Shown here one piece after another: positions 1 through 8,713 of a DNA stretch of 64,000 nucleotides. Both the position numbers and the translations under genes were made by a program. The stretch is taken from positions 62,001 through 126,000 of the forward strand of contig JAGVGF010000006.1 in NCBI GenBank assembly GCA_020057295.1, given 5' to 3'. Numbering within the stretch: the first letter of the stretch is position 1; every line of letters begins with the position of its first letter. The DNA is from an archaeon (GTDB lineage: Archaea; Nanobdellota; Nanobdellia; Woesearchaeales; UBA9642). The notes beneath the pieces are model-generated. The model did no database searches. It worked only from the letters and a program-made list of their open reading frames with translations, and was not told the origin of the DNA.

Positions 1-169
1 AGGACAGATTACTCCTGAAGAAGAAATGTTTGTTGAAAAACTTCGTAATCAATTCGAACAATTTACACAAAATCAACAGTATACTGAAAATGATCAGAAT
101 CAATATATTAAGAGATCTATGAGTGTTATCGATCAAATTGGTAAATACCATAAGATGAGGAGCGACTAA
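1..169 (+). CDS. 3' end of an unidentified protein (partial)
   Basis: An open frame enters from the left edge and stops at TAA 167-169, giving 55 C-terminal residues. They are hydrophilic and probably helical, rich in Gln, Asn and Glu, and end in HKMRSD. No family is recognisable from this piece. The stop codon abuts the ATG at 170, and the Shine-Dalgarno stretch GAGGAG of the next gene lies inside this frame, so the two are almost certainly co-transcribed and translationally coupled. Confidence 0.6.
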   Translation, partial: GQITPEEEMFVEKLRNQFEQFTQNQQYTENDQNQYIKRSMSVIDQIGKYHKMRSD

Positions 170-2089
170 ATGGCTATATTTAATATAGATTATTTTAATA
201 CTTTAGATCGCGGATATTATAGTGCTCAAACAATGAAAGATGCTAAGGAAGCTGGTACGTTTGTTGATTTTCCACAAGATGCTGGTCCAGGTACAAAATT
301 AACTGCTAAAGAAATTGGTACTACGATGGCTCCAGATACGTATCCATTACAAGAATTACAGGCTAAGATAAGGACTGGAGCTGCAAGATTAGAGATTGGT
401 TTTGCTGGTGCAGGTAAGAGTGGTTTTGGCGGAAGGGGAGCTACACCAGAAATATTAGGAAAACTTGAAAGAGAACAGTTTAGAGAATTACAAAAGGTCA
501 GTGATGTTAAAGTTACTACACACGCCACATTTGGCAAACAAGGACTTTCTGGATTAACACAACAAGGATTCAGTGAGGATGAAGCTCAAAAAACTTTAAA
601 AGAAATAAACAAAGCAATAGATTTTGCTGCAACAGCAACTCGCGGTGGAGCGGTAGTATTTCACGCTGGCGAATGGCAGAGACCTATAATGGATGCGGGC
701 GAAAAGAATCCAGATAAAACTTCAGCACGTGAAAGAGTTTTCAGCGAGTATGAAAACGAATATCAAAAGGCTCCAATATTTTTAGCTGATGAACGTACTG
801 GACAAATAATGGCATTAAATAGAGATATGAAATTCTATTTCCCAAAAGAAAAACGTGATCCAAAAACAGGCATGGTATACGTTGAAACAGCACAAGATGG
901 CACTCCTATAATAGAAGAGATGGATTATGGTCACGCATTAGGTCATATTAAACAACGTTATAAAGATAAACCTGAAATTCAAGGTAAGAGTGATGCTGAA
1001 ATACTATTATATGGTTATAGGGAACAACAATTGAAAGAAGCTAAAGGTACAGCTTTAAGATATACGGAAAATTTAGATAGTTTCAAGAAAAAATTAGAGT
1101 ATGTACAGGATCAACTCAAATTACAAGAAAAAATGTGGAATAATACTTCTGAAGAGGATCGTTGGAAATTACAGGAAAAGGATCCTAACATCCCAACGAT
1201 TTATAGACCTGTAAAAGATATTTTAGCTGAAGAAGAAAAAAATCTTAGACATCAAATTGAAGGAGTACAAACTACGGCAGCTGCAGCTCAGGAACAGTAT
1301 AAAAAGATTGAAGAGGAACAGAAGAGATTTAAGCCTATTGAAGAAGTTGGTATAAAGAGAACAGCAGATACTTTAGCCAAAGCAGGTATAAAGGCAATGA
1401 TTACTTCAGATCAGTATAAAAAAGATTTAACTGAACCAATATTTATCGCTCCAGAAAATGTCTTCCCAGAATTTTATGGTTCACATGCAGATGAAATGAT
1501 TAGAATAATACAAGATTCTAGAAAGACAATGGCTGATAAGTTAAAAAGGCAAGGATATAGTGCTGAAGACGCTAAAAAGAAGGCAGAAACACATATTAGA
1601 GCTACACTAGATACAGGTCACTTGAATAATTGGCGTCAACATTTTCAGGCTAAAACCGATGAGAATGGTAAGGTTTTAGAAAATCCTGAGCAAGTTGATA
1701 AGAGATTTAAGAAATGGTATCTTGAACAAGTTCAAAAGATGGTTGATAAGAAAGTTTTAGGGCACATACATTTAACAGATAATTGGGGTTATGATGATGA
1801 ACATATTACACCAGGTCAAGGTAATACGCCTACAAAAGAAGCTGTTAAAATTTTAGAGGAAGCTGGATTTAAAGATTTCATTGCTGAAGTTGGAAGCTTT
1901 AATTCTAATACAGTATTACAAGATACATTAGCAGAATTAGGTAGTCCAGTATATGCACTTGATAAGAGAATGACATTCGGAAAATTACGTCACGGACATT
2001 TTGGTTACAATGCACCTCCAAATTATATAGTTGGAGGATATGCTCCTAGTAATGACTTCAGGTTGTGGAGCGAAGTGCCATTAGAATAA
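170..2089 (+). CDS. TIM-barrel protein of the xylose isomerase/AP endonuclease 2 superfamily, with coiled-coil insertion
   Basis: This 639-residue cytoplasmic protein has C-terminal segments typical of metal-dependent sugar-phosphate isomerase/endonuclease IV barrels: DTGHLN (near residue 485), GHIHLTDN (near 535) and AEVGSF (near 575), which supply Asp, His and Glu metal ligands. An N-terminal barrel half includes FHAGEW near residue 165. Between the halves, about residues 280-400, lies a long charged coiled-coil segment not expected in the family, whose members are usually 260-320 residues. ATG directly follows the upstream stop, with a GAGGAG ribosome site. The substrate cannot be told: sugar phosphate and nucleic acid are both possible. 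Confidence 0.7.
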   Translation: MAIFNIDYFNTLDRGYYSAQTMKDAKEAGTFVDFPQDAGPGTKLTAKEIGTTMAPDTYPLQELQAKIRTGAARLEIGFAGAGKSGFGGRGATPEILGKLEREQFRELQKVSDVKVTTHATFGKQGLSGLTQQGFSEDEAQKTLKEINKAIDFAATATRGGAVVFHAGEWQRPIMDAGEKNPDKTSARERVFSEYENEYQKAPIFLADERTGQIMALNRDMKFYFPKEKRDPKTGMVYVETAQDGTPIIEEMDYGHALGHIKQRYKDKPEIQGKSDAEILLYGYREQQLKEAKGTALRYTENLDSFKKKLEYVQDQLKLQEKMWNNTSEEDRWKLQEKDPNIPTIYRPVKDILAEEEKNLRHQIEGVQTTAAAAQEQYKKIEEEQKRFKPIEEVGIKRTADTLAKAGIKAMITSDQYKKDLTEPIFIAPENVFPEFYGSHADEMIRIIQDSRKTMADKLKRQGYSAEDAKKKAETHIRATLDTGHLNNWRQHFQAKTDENGKVLENPEQVDKRFKKWYLEQVQKMVDKKVLGHIHLTDNWGYDDEHITPGQGNTPTKEAVKILEEAGFKDFIAEVGSFNSNTVLQDTLAELGSPVYALDKRMTFGKLRHGHFGYNAPPNYIVGGYAPSNDFRLWSEVPLE

Positions 2090-2189
2090 AGTTTAAGACA
2101 TAAAGGCAAGACTTAAATTTGAACTACTATTGAATGGTCATTAAGCTTAATAAAGTATTAACGTTTTATTATAACAAGAGGTGGGTTGA

Positions 2190-2999
2190 TTGGATTTTAA
2201 AGTTGAAAATCGTAAAAATTTGCATGCTCAAAAATATTCTAAAGAAGATGTAGATATAGTTTACGAATTCTCTAAAGATGTAAAAAAAGAATTAGGAGAT
2301 ATGCTTAAAGCAATAGTCCTATTCGGTAGTACAGCAAGAAGAATAGACACTAATAAGAGAGGTCATGATATAGATATATTATTAGTATTGGATGATGTTA
2401 GAATTCAATTATCTCCAGAACTTATCCAAACATATAGAATTATAGTTGAAAAAATAGTTATAAAAGTTTCTAAAAGAATTCATGTTACAAGTTTAAGATT
2501 AACAAATTTTTGGGAGTATGTTAGAGCTGGAGATCCTATCGCAATAAATATTTTAAGAGATGGTGTGGCTATTATTGATACAGGATTCTTTGAGCCACTA
2601 CAATTATTACTTTATCAAGGAAGAATCCGACCTAGTGCAGAATCAATACACAATTATTTGTTGATGGCACCACAAACATTACAGAATTCTCGCGGACACA
2701 TATTACAAGCAGTATTAGATTTATACTGGGCAGTTATTGACGCTGCACATGCAGCATTAATGTACGTTAACGAGATACCACCAAGTCCAGCACATGTGTC
2801 TGATATGATGGAAGAAAAATTGATTAAACCAGGATTACTAGATAAAAAATATGCTCACACGATGAGAATGTTCTATACGGTTGGTAAAAGTATAATGCAT
2901 GGCCAGTTAAACGATATTAGCGGAGATCAATATGATGGATATTATAGAGAAGCATATGATTTCGTTCTAGCAATGAAGAAATTTATAGAGAAGAAATAA
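2190..2999 (+). CDS. Nucleotidyltransferase-domain protein with HEPN-like C-terminal half
   Basis: Residues about 40-70 carry the polymerase-beta-type signature: LFGSTARR followed by GHDIDILLVL, the GS...DxD pattern that binds nucleotide and metal. The C-terminal 130 residues are helical with a conserved-looking RMFYTVGKSIMHG stretch, recalling the HEPN partners of minimal nucleotidyltransferases, here on the same chain. Transfer of NMP to a protein or RNA target is the family expectation; the target is unknown. Translation most likely starts at TTG 2190, preceded by GAGGTGGG at 2178-2185. Neither a separate HEPN toxin nor a second MNT gene is adjacent, so a toxin-antitoxin role is only one option. 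Confidence 0.65.
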   Translation: MDFKVENRKNLHAQKYSKEDVDIVYEFSKDVKKELGDMLKAIVLFGSTARRIDTNKRGHDIDILLVLDDVRIQLSPELIQTYRIIVEKIVIKVSKRIHVTSLRLTNFWEYVRAGDPIAINILRDGVAIIDTGFFEPLQLLLYQGRIRPSAESIHNYLLMAPQTLQNSRGHILQAVLDLYWAVIDAAHAALMYVNEIPPSPAHVSDMMEEKLIKPGLLDKKYAHTMRMFYTVGKSIMHGQLNDISGDQYDGYYREAYDFVLAMKKFIEKK

Positions 3000-3017
3000 A
3001 TTCTAAAAATTTTTAAA

Positions 3018-3662
3018 ATGCATAATTATTCTAAGAATATGAATAAAGATAAAACTAAAGATATTCCGTCAAAAGATTTCAATCTACAAAAAAAGCTTTG
3101 TCTAGAAAAATTATACAAACCAGATAATAGTAGGAAAGGTACTGTTGATAAAGCTATAATCCCACTGATAGAATATATTAATTCTTTAGATAATTATTAC
3201 ACCACAAGTTCTTGTTCTGGACGTATACAATTATTAACTGAAGCTGATTCTAAACATGATGTTAAATGGTTATTATCAACACATTCGAAAACAACATATG
3301 CCAAAATTAATCAAATATTATCTTCTAAAAATTTAAAAAAGTATTCTAAAGACAGGGTTTGGTTGAGACAAGAAAATCTTATTTTACATGTAGCGTGTAG
3401 AACGATCGATGATGCTAATAGATTATTGAAAATTACACGCAATATAGGATTACGTAGAGGGGGAATTATTGCTGACTCTAAAATAATCATTGTAGAAATT
3501 TGCTCAACAGAAAAAATGAGTATTCCGGTAGCGGATAAAGGTAAATTAATTGTGTCTTCTGAATATATTAAATTAATATTAAAGATTGTAAATCAAAAAT
3601 TCTCCAAAGGTCAAGACAGACTTCAAAGATTAGAAGAAGGAATAAAAGAAAAATTAAAATAG
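3018..3662 (+). CDS. taw3: tRNA wybutosine/wyosine-synthesising protein Taw3 (TYW3 family)
   Basis: The 214-residue protein has the TYW3 hallmarks: SSCSGRI near residue 63, a following segment with HSKTTYAKIN, and HVACRTIDDANRLL with GLRRGGII near residues 122-150. TYW3/Taw3 is the SAM-dependent methyltransferase that N-methylates the tricyclic wyosine base at G37 of tRNA-Phe, which supports reading-frame maintenance. The ATG lies 18 nt behind the stop of the nucleotidyltransferase gene without a strong ribosome site; a second in-frame ATG at 3039 is possible. No other wyosine-pathway gene lies in the window. Confidence 0.85.
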   Translation: MHNYSKNMNKDKTKDIPSKDFNLQKKLCLEKLYKPDNSRKGTVDKAIIPLIEYINSLDNYYTTSSCSGRIQLLTEADSKHDVKWLLSTHSKTTYAKINQILSSKNLKKYSKDRVWLRQENLILHVACRTIDDANRLLKITRNIGLRRGGIIADSKIIIVEICSTEKMSIPVADKGKLIVSSEYIKLILKIVNQKFSKGQDRLQRLEEGIKEKLK

Positions 3663-3721
3663 CTTACAAAAATATAAAATAAAAAGCATAAATCAAATAA
3701 AATATTTCTATTGTTTTGAAT

Positions 3722-6700
3722 TCAACACTTATACACATTCATATCGCTTAGTGAGCCACTTACACATACTTCTGATGCATCTTTAAACACATCATTATAT
3801 TTATTCCAATTTGCAAGTACTCTTGTTGCCATCGTCGTATCCTTTGCATCATATCCGTGTACTAATAATTTATAGCTACTTCCAGTTTTTACTAAATGTA
3901 TTTTTCCGACACCAGGAGTATCTTGTACCGTACACTCAACAGGATTTCCATAAATACTTGCTGCTACAAGATTAGCACATATTCCACCAACAACAATCAT
4001 ATTTGTATTATAATCATCATTAGATATTTGATCATCAAATATAACTATTCCTGGAGGGAATGGATTATTTCCAGCATATCTTTGCATACTTGCAACTATG
4101 TCGGTTATACCCATCACATCATCAACAGCGGCTCTTCTACCAACAACAAACATTGTGTCAGGTTGACCTCCTTTATTTAAGAATGGTTGAGGGAAATCTT
4201 TTAATGTTTCTGTTGATTGTTGTACTGTCACGAGTGGAGCACAAGCATATACTGTTAAAGAATTTGTTAATTCTCCTGTAACACATAAGCTATTAGTATT
4301 GGCTGTAATGTTTTCAAGATTATAATCTTTCCAATTTGCAAGAACTTTTGTAGCCCTCTTCAAATCTTCATCGCTATATCCGTGAACTATAATTACAGGT
4401 TTATCATAATCAGTTACTATGAAATCTATACGTCCAACACCTTCAACGTACCCCTCGGCACAATTTGTAGGATTATCATAAACTTTTTCAGTTATGCTAT
4501 TACTACATATTCCACCAATTACTATAAATCCTTTAGAGTCCCAATCATTTTGAGTTATTTCTGTATCTAACTTAGCCCATCCTACTCCAACGTTTCCGGT
4601 TTTATTAGAATATCTTTGTAGACTCGCCGCAATATCCACTCCTGAGAGAACATTTACAGGTGTTGCTCTAGCACCTACAACAATTACTCCGGTAAAATCT
4701 TTTATGTCATTAAAGAAATATTTAGGATAATCTTTAAGGATCAGTGAAATTGCTGTACTATTCTGTATACATGCACCATTAATACATCCATTTTGGCATG
4801 TTTGCCAACCTCTCTTGAAAAAGTTTCCATCACAATAATATTCTGATACAGATGGTCCTGTAGGACTTGGTGCATTTAAACAATTTGTACAACACGAATC
4901 ATTAATAGAAACTACAAATCCGTCAGGGAATGTTTCTGTAACAGTTCCCTTAGTATATATATTTCCATTATCAGACTTACTACAAGTAACATCTGCTAGT
5001 TTTGCAAAGTGTCTAACAAATTTCTGCGACGCATTATAAGATCTTCCACCATAATCATAATTCATAGTTACAAATATATCATATGTTCCGGATGTTAATG
5101 CTAATGGTAAATTTATGTTGAATTGTTCAGTTGAATAACTATATCCTGAAGATAAACCGGTCACAGTTTTTACTTCAGATAAATGCAAAGCAGGTATACT
5201 TAAAGTAATATATACTGCACCTACTGTTGATGGGAAGTTATTGATAACTGAAACATCAGCATAGATATAATCTGCATTATATGCTCCTATAACGACAAAG
5301 TCTTGTGGATATACATTAACACTATGGAATTGTACACCTGAGTTTGTAGTAGAATTAATACATGCTCCTAATCTACATCCATTTGGACAATCATTCACTA
5401 TGAAAAATTCTCTATATGCAGGCAATGTTGCTTTATCACAGTACGCTTCCGCAATGTAGCATGCATTTCCACTACATGAATCGTTGTCAAAATTATTATA
5501 GTGATACCCTTGACCATTGTAAGAAACATACACAGAACTTCCTGATATAGGTGTTACACATTTATCGTTATAAAAACTGCCATCAACAGTTGTAAAACCT
5601 TTAACATAATAATATTTGCCACCGTCAGTATCTGTACATGTTGAATAAACATCTTCCGCAATATATCTCGCATAATATGAACCAAATATTACTGGAAAAT
5701 TGGTAAAAGGTCTATTTTCACCAATTACAATAACAAAATTTTCTGAAATCCATACTAGAAGGGTGTCGTTGTCATTATCTACATTGGCCGATACATATTT
5801 TCTACCGTTATGTTCCAAAATTGTGTATGAACCTTTATTACTTATATCTGCTAAAGCAACCTTTAAGAAGGATTGCGCTTCTGAAGAAGAAGAGAATACT
5901 GCAACAGTAGCTCTTGCTGTAATATCATTAGTAGAATCATAATATTCTATATTATATGCTGAATGCTTAAAACCATATTCTGTGGATTCAATTAAAGAAG
6001 GAGTTCTATTAACAAAATTTCCGATAGTAGTCACTATAAGATATTTGGAAAAGTCTATAGATATTGGAGTAGATTTACATGCTCCATCATCACATCCGTT
6101 TGGACAAGTATATTTTTCTCCAGATCCGCCTTTGTCAAGTGTACAAAATAATTCCATTACAGTATTACTATCATAACAATGATCTTCGCCAGTATCATCT
6201 TCAAAAGTTACAGTCCCTTTTAAATAATAATTTTTACCATCTGGATATTGCGAATTAGCGTCAGTATCTGTACACACTGATGCTTTCTTATATACTTTGA
6301 ATTGTCCATGCATTGTTCCAGGAGAGTATCCTGTACCATCATTGAATTTTAGAGTCCATGAATTGTCAAAATTATATTTTATGCCATAATATCCTTGCCT
6401 AGTATTTAGTCCTGGACTGTTAGAATAAAATGGGCCATAAGTTCCTGCACGCCATGCAGTATTGTGATTAAATATTAATTCTCTACCCACAGTAAAATGT
6501 CCTAAATAAATTTCAGAAGGCATTGGAGGATAATATCCGTAAAACGATCCTAATTTTATAGTGTGATTAAATAAATATAAATCTACATTAGCTGCTGCAT
6601 TAAACCATTCCATTTTAACATAATAATCTCCATCTTCACGTATTATTAAACGATTTTTTTTTGAGGCTGAATCGGTATAAGTTTCTGAAGTAACATCTAA

Positions 6701-6874
6701 AGCATCAAGATTAGAGTCTGTAGAAGAGTACTGCAAACCATCAGTTACTGCTCCTATAGCCATTCCAATATTATTAGCAGCTAAACTTGTTGTAGATGAT
6801 GCATATATCATCCCTACAATACCCAAAAATGCAACTATACCCACTACATATAGAACTATTGATTCTTCACGCAT
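3722..6874 (-). CDS. Large N-anchored surface protein with Cys repeats and two S-layer-like C-terminal modules
   Basis: A 1050-residue extracellular protein. Residues about 7-27 form one hydrophobic anchor (LYVVGIVAFLGIVGMIYA) preceded by MREES. Three repeats of the type CPNGCxxGAC occur near residues 260, 498 and 698, each preceded by a ~60-residue Cys-containing module starting with CTDTD or a related sequence. Two homologous ~165-residue modules close the protein (about 705-875 and 888-1050). Each contains a VVGARA/VVGRRA strand, a D-(I/V)-A-S-L/M-QRY helix, IVIGGICSN/VVGGICAN and VHGY, and ends near CVTGEL/CVSGSL. They resemble the repeats of archaeal S-layer proteins. Start chosen at ATG 6874 behind AGGAGG. 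A cell-wall lattice or adhesin component is likely. Confidence 0.7.
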   Translation of the reverse strand: MREESIVLYVVGIVAFLGIVGMIYASSTTSLAANNIGMAIGAVTDGLQYSSTDSNLDALDVTSETYTDSASKKNRLIIREDGDYYVKMEWFNAAANVDLYLFNHTIKLGSFYGYYPPMPSEIYLGHFTVGRELIFNHNTAWRAGTYGPFYSNSPGLNTRQGYYGIKYNFDNSWTLKFNDGTGYSPGTMHGQFKVYKKASVCTDTDANSQYPDGKNYYLKGTVTFEDDTGEDHCYDSNTVMELFCTLDKGGSGEKYTCPNGCDDGACKSTPISIDFSKYLIVTTIGNFVNRTPSLIESTEYGFKHSAYNIEYYDSTNDITARATVAVFSSSSEAQSFLKVALADISNKGSYTILEHNGRKYVSANVDNDNDTLLVWISENFVIVIGENRPFTNFPVIFGSYYARYIAEDVYSTCTDTDGGKYYYVKGFTTVDGSFYNDKCVTPISGSSVYVSYNGQGYHYNNFDNDSCSGNACYIAEAYCDKATLPAYREFFIVNDCPNGCRLGACINSTTNSGVQFHSVNVYPQDFVVIGAYNADYIYADVSVINNFPSTVGAVYITLSIPALHLSEVKTVTGLSSGYSYSTEQFNINLPLALTSGTYDIFVTMNYDYGGRSYNASQKFVRHFAKLADVTCSKSDNGNIYTKGTVTETFPDGFVVSINDSCCTNCLNAPSPTGPSVSEYYCDGNFFKRGWQTCQNGCINGACIQNSTAISLILKDYPKYFFNDIKDFTGVIVVGARATPVNVLSGVDIAASLQRYSNKTGNVGVGWAKLDTEITQNDWDSKGFIVIGGICSNSITEKVYDNPTNCAEGYVEGVGRIDFIVTDYDKPVIIVHGYSDEDLKRATKVLANWKDYNLENITANTNSLCVTGELTNSLTVYACAPLVTVQQSTETLKDFPQPFLNKGGQPDTMFVVGRRAAVDDVMGITDIVASMQRYAGNNPFPPGIVIFDDQISNDDYNTNMIVVGGICANLVAASIYGNPVECTVQDTPGVGKIHLVKTGSSYKLLVHGYDAKDTTMATRVLANWNKYNDVFKDASEVCVSGSLSDMNVYKC

Positions 6875-7000
6875 CTTAACCCATCCTCCTAATAAAAGTA
6901 TATTAATCGAAATATTTTATAAAAACTGGATAAACTAATATTTAAAGATATCCTTTTGTATATCTGGAGAGAAATAAGGTGTTAGAATTAAAATTTAGAA

Positions 7001-7438
7001 TTATATTATAACATCTTTTACTGTAACATACGTTATGCTTATTTTTTGTAATTGCCCTATTGCTAAAAATTCTGAAACACTATTCACACTCAGTATACAT
7101 CCATTAGAATTAACTTCTTCTATAGTTATAGTATTTCCCGCATAGTATGTTGATGCACCTTCTCCCAACGTTACGGACAAAGTATTAGTATCATAATTGT
7201 TATTAACAGATACTAGTATTTTACATGATCGTGTTTCCTGTAATACTGCTGTTGCTTGACCAACATTTGGCAAGGCACTGGTTATGGTTGATTGTGCTCC
7301 ACTCTTTAATGCCAATATCACTATAATAACTATTGCAACGATAGCAAATATTGCTATCAAATAATTATTAGTTCTAGAAATCCTTGGCTGTTCCACATGT
7401 TTCTCAACGTGCGTTTTAACGCGCTTCTTTGCAACCAT
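7001..7438 (-). CDS. Small membrane-anchored extracytoplasmic protein, unknown
   Basis: Of 145 residues, the first 25 are basic (MVAKKRVKTHVEKH), followed by one transmembrane helix at about 27-46 and a Ser/Thr/Asn-rich exported domain. That domain holds two Cys (RSCKIL and NGCIL) that could form a disulfide, and ends in beta-type sequence. I do not recognise the family. It lies directly upstream, in transcription direction, of nothing obvious and downstream of the m5C methyltransferase gene's promoter side; a TATA-like TATATAAATAAG about 27 nt before the ATG suggests its own leaderless transcript. Confidence 0.6.
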   Translation of the reverse strand: MVAKKRVKTHVEKHVEQPRISRTNNYLIAIFAIVAIVIIVILALKSGAQSTITSALPNVGQATAVLQETRSCKILVSVNNNYDTNTLSVTLGEGASTYYAGNTITIEEVNSNGCILSVNSVSEFLAIGQLQKISITYVTVKDVII

Positions 7439-7526
7439 AAAGTCATCTTAGAGAATCTTATTTATATATTTTGTGTTATGAAATCACAATGTGTAAGATA
7501 ATTATTCTACAACAGCGATTATATCT

Positions 7527-8645
7527 TCATATCTTTCTTATTTTTGCAACGAAAAACCCTTCAGTATCATTATCGTAAGGATGTATTCGTAAACATTTTG
7601 ATACTTCAGGATTAATAACTAAATCTTCAAATTTCAGGATAGGCTTTGTTGTGTTTATTCCTAATTCCTTAAAATCTATAATTTCTAATTTTGCATTAGG
7701 ATACTTGTCTAATAAATATGATACTACAGCCTCATTTTCTTCAGGCTCTATTGTGCATGTACTATATACCATTACGCCATTAGGTTTCAACAAATTAAAA
7801 GCTAAATCTATAAGATTTTTCTGTATTTTACTCAATTTAGTTATACCGAGTGAATTCCACATTATAATTGTCTTTAATGATTTTCTAATAGTTCCAGTGC
7901 CTGAACATGGTGCATCTACTAAGATTCTATCAAATCTAAATTCTGGGTGTTCTTCGCTGATTCTCTTAAACCGATGTTCTTGCATCATAGTCTGTACAGC
8001 ATTTCTCACACCACACCTTTGCATATTCATTCCAAGTGCTCTAAGTCTTGCCCCAGCAATATCGTTGGCAATAAGTATCCCTTTATTATGCATATACATC
8101 GCTATCTGTGTAGTTTTACTTCCTGGAGCAGCACATAAGTCTAGTACAGTTTCTCCAGGTTGTGGATCAAGTACTACTGGTGGTATCATTGATGCAGATT
8201 CTTGGACATAAACATATCCTAAATGATGTTCTATTAAATTTCCTAAGTCAAAACGTTTGCCATCTTTGTATGTTATCCAGAATCCTTCTTTACACCAAGG
8301 GATTGGTTCTAAAATCCATCTATCGGATAACATTTTTCTAACTTCTTCAATATCTGCCTTTAAAGTGTTTACACGAATACATTTACGAATATATGATGTT
8401 GAATAATTCATAAATTTATCATAATCTTCACCTAATAATATTCTATAATGATCTTCAAATCTTTTCTTAACATCAACATTACGAGGAATTTTTTCTAACT
8501 TATGTGCACTGCCAGAATCATTACATTCAATGCAGAATTCATTAGTAGATGTATCAACATCCTCATTAATATTATCGCTGATATTGTTTTTTTCTATATT
8601 CTCTGCTTCTGCTGCTGCTTGATCTATATCTAATAACTTAGCCAT
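7527..8645 (-). CDS. NOL1/NOP2/Sun-family RNA m5C methyltransferase
   Basis: The 372-residue enzyme transfers methyl from SAM to cytosine C5 in tRNA or rRNA. Visible motifs are the SAM-binding loop LDLCAAPGSKTTQ (about residue 168), motif IV VDAPCSGTGT with the enzyme-release Cys, and motif VI YSTCTIEPEENE with the catalytic Cys. The N-terminal ~50 residues are an acidic Asn/Asp-rich stretch with a CxxC (CIECND) not part of the core. No PUA domain is evident. Whether it is the archaeal tRNA enzyme (Trm4 type) or an rRNA enzyme cannot be decided from sequence alone. Confidence 0.88.
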   Translation of the reverse strand: MAKLLDIDQAAAEAENIEKNNISDNINEDVDTSTNEFCIECNDSGSAHKLEKIPRNVDVKKRFEDHYRILLGEDYDKFMNYSTSYIRKCIRVNTLKADIEEVRKMLSDRWILEPIPWCKEGFWITYKDGKRFDLGNLIEHHLGYVYVQESASMIPPVVLDPQPGETVLDLCAAPGSKTTQIAMYMHNKGILIANDIAGARLRALGMNMQRCGVRNAVQTMMQEHRFKRISEEHPEFRFDRILVDAPCSGTGTIRKSLKTIIMWNSLGITKLSKIQKNLIDLAFNLLKPNGVMVYSTCTIEPEENEAVVSYLLDKYPNAKLEIIDFKELGINTTKPILKFEDLVINPEVSKCLRIHPYDNDTEGFFVAKIRKI

Positions 8646-8713
8646 AATATTCAGAATAAGCGTTAGTTTATAAAAATTGTTGATAGTGAAAAGAAATTTA
8701 CTGTAATTTTGGT

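Noticed and set aside
2190-2999. MNT/HEPN toxin-antitoxin system
   Set aside because: Both parts are in one chain and no separate partner gene is adjacent, so calling it a toxin-antitoxin module is not supported.
7651-8211. 186-codon plus-strand frame within the m5C methyltransferase
   Set aside because: Antisense to a gene with clear catalytic motifs; composition is that of a shadow frame.
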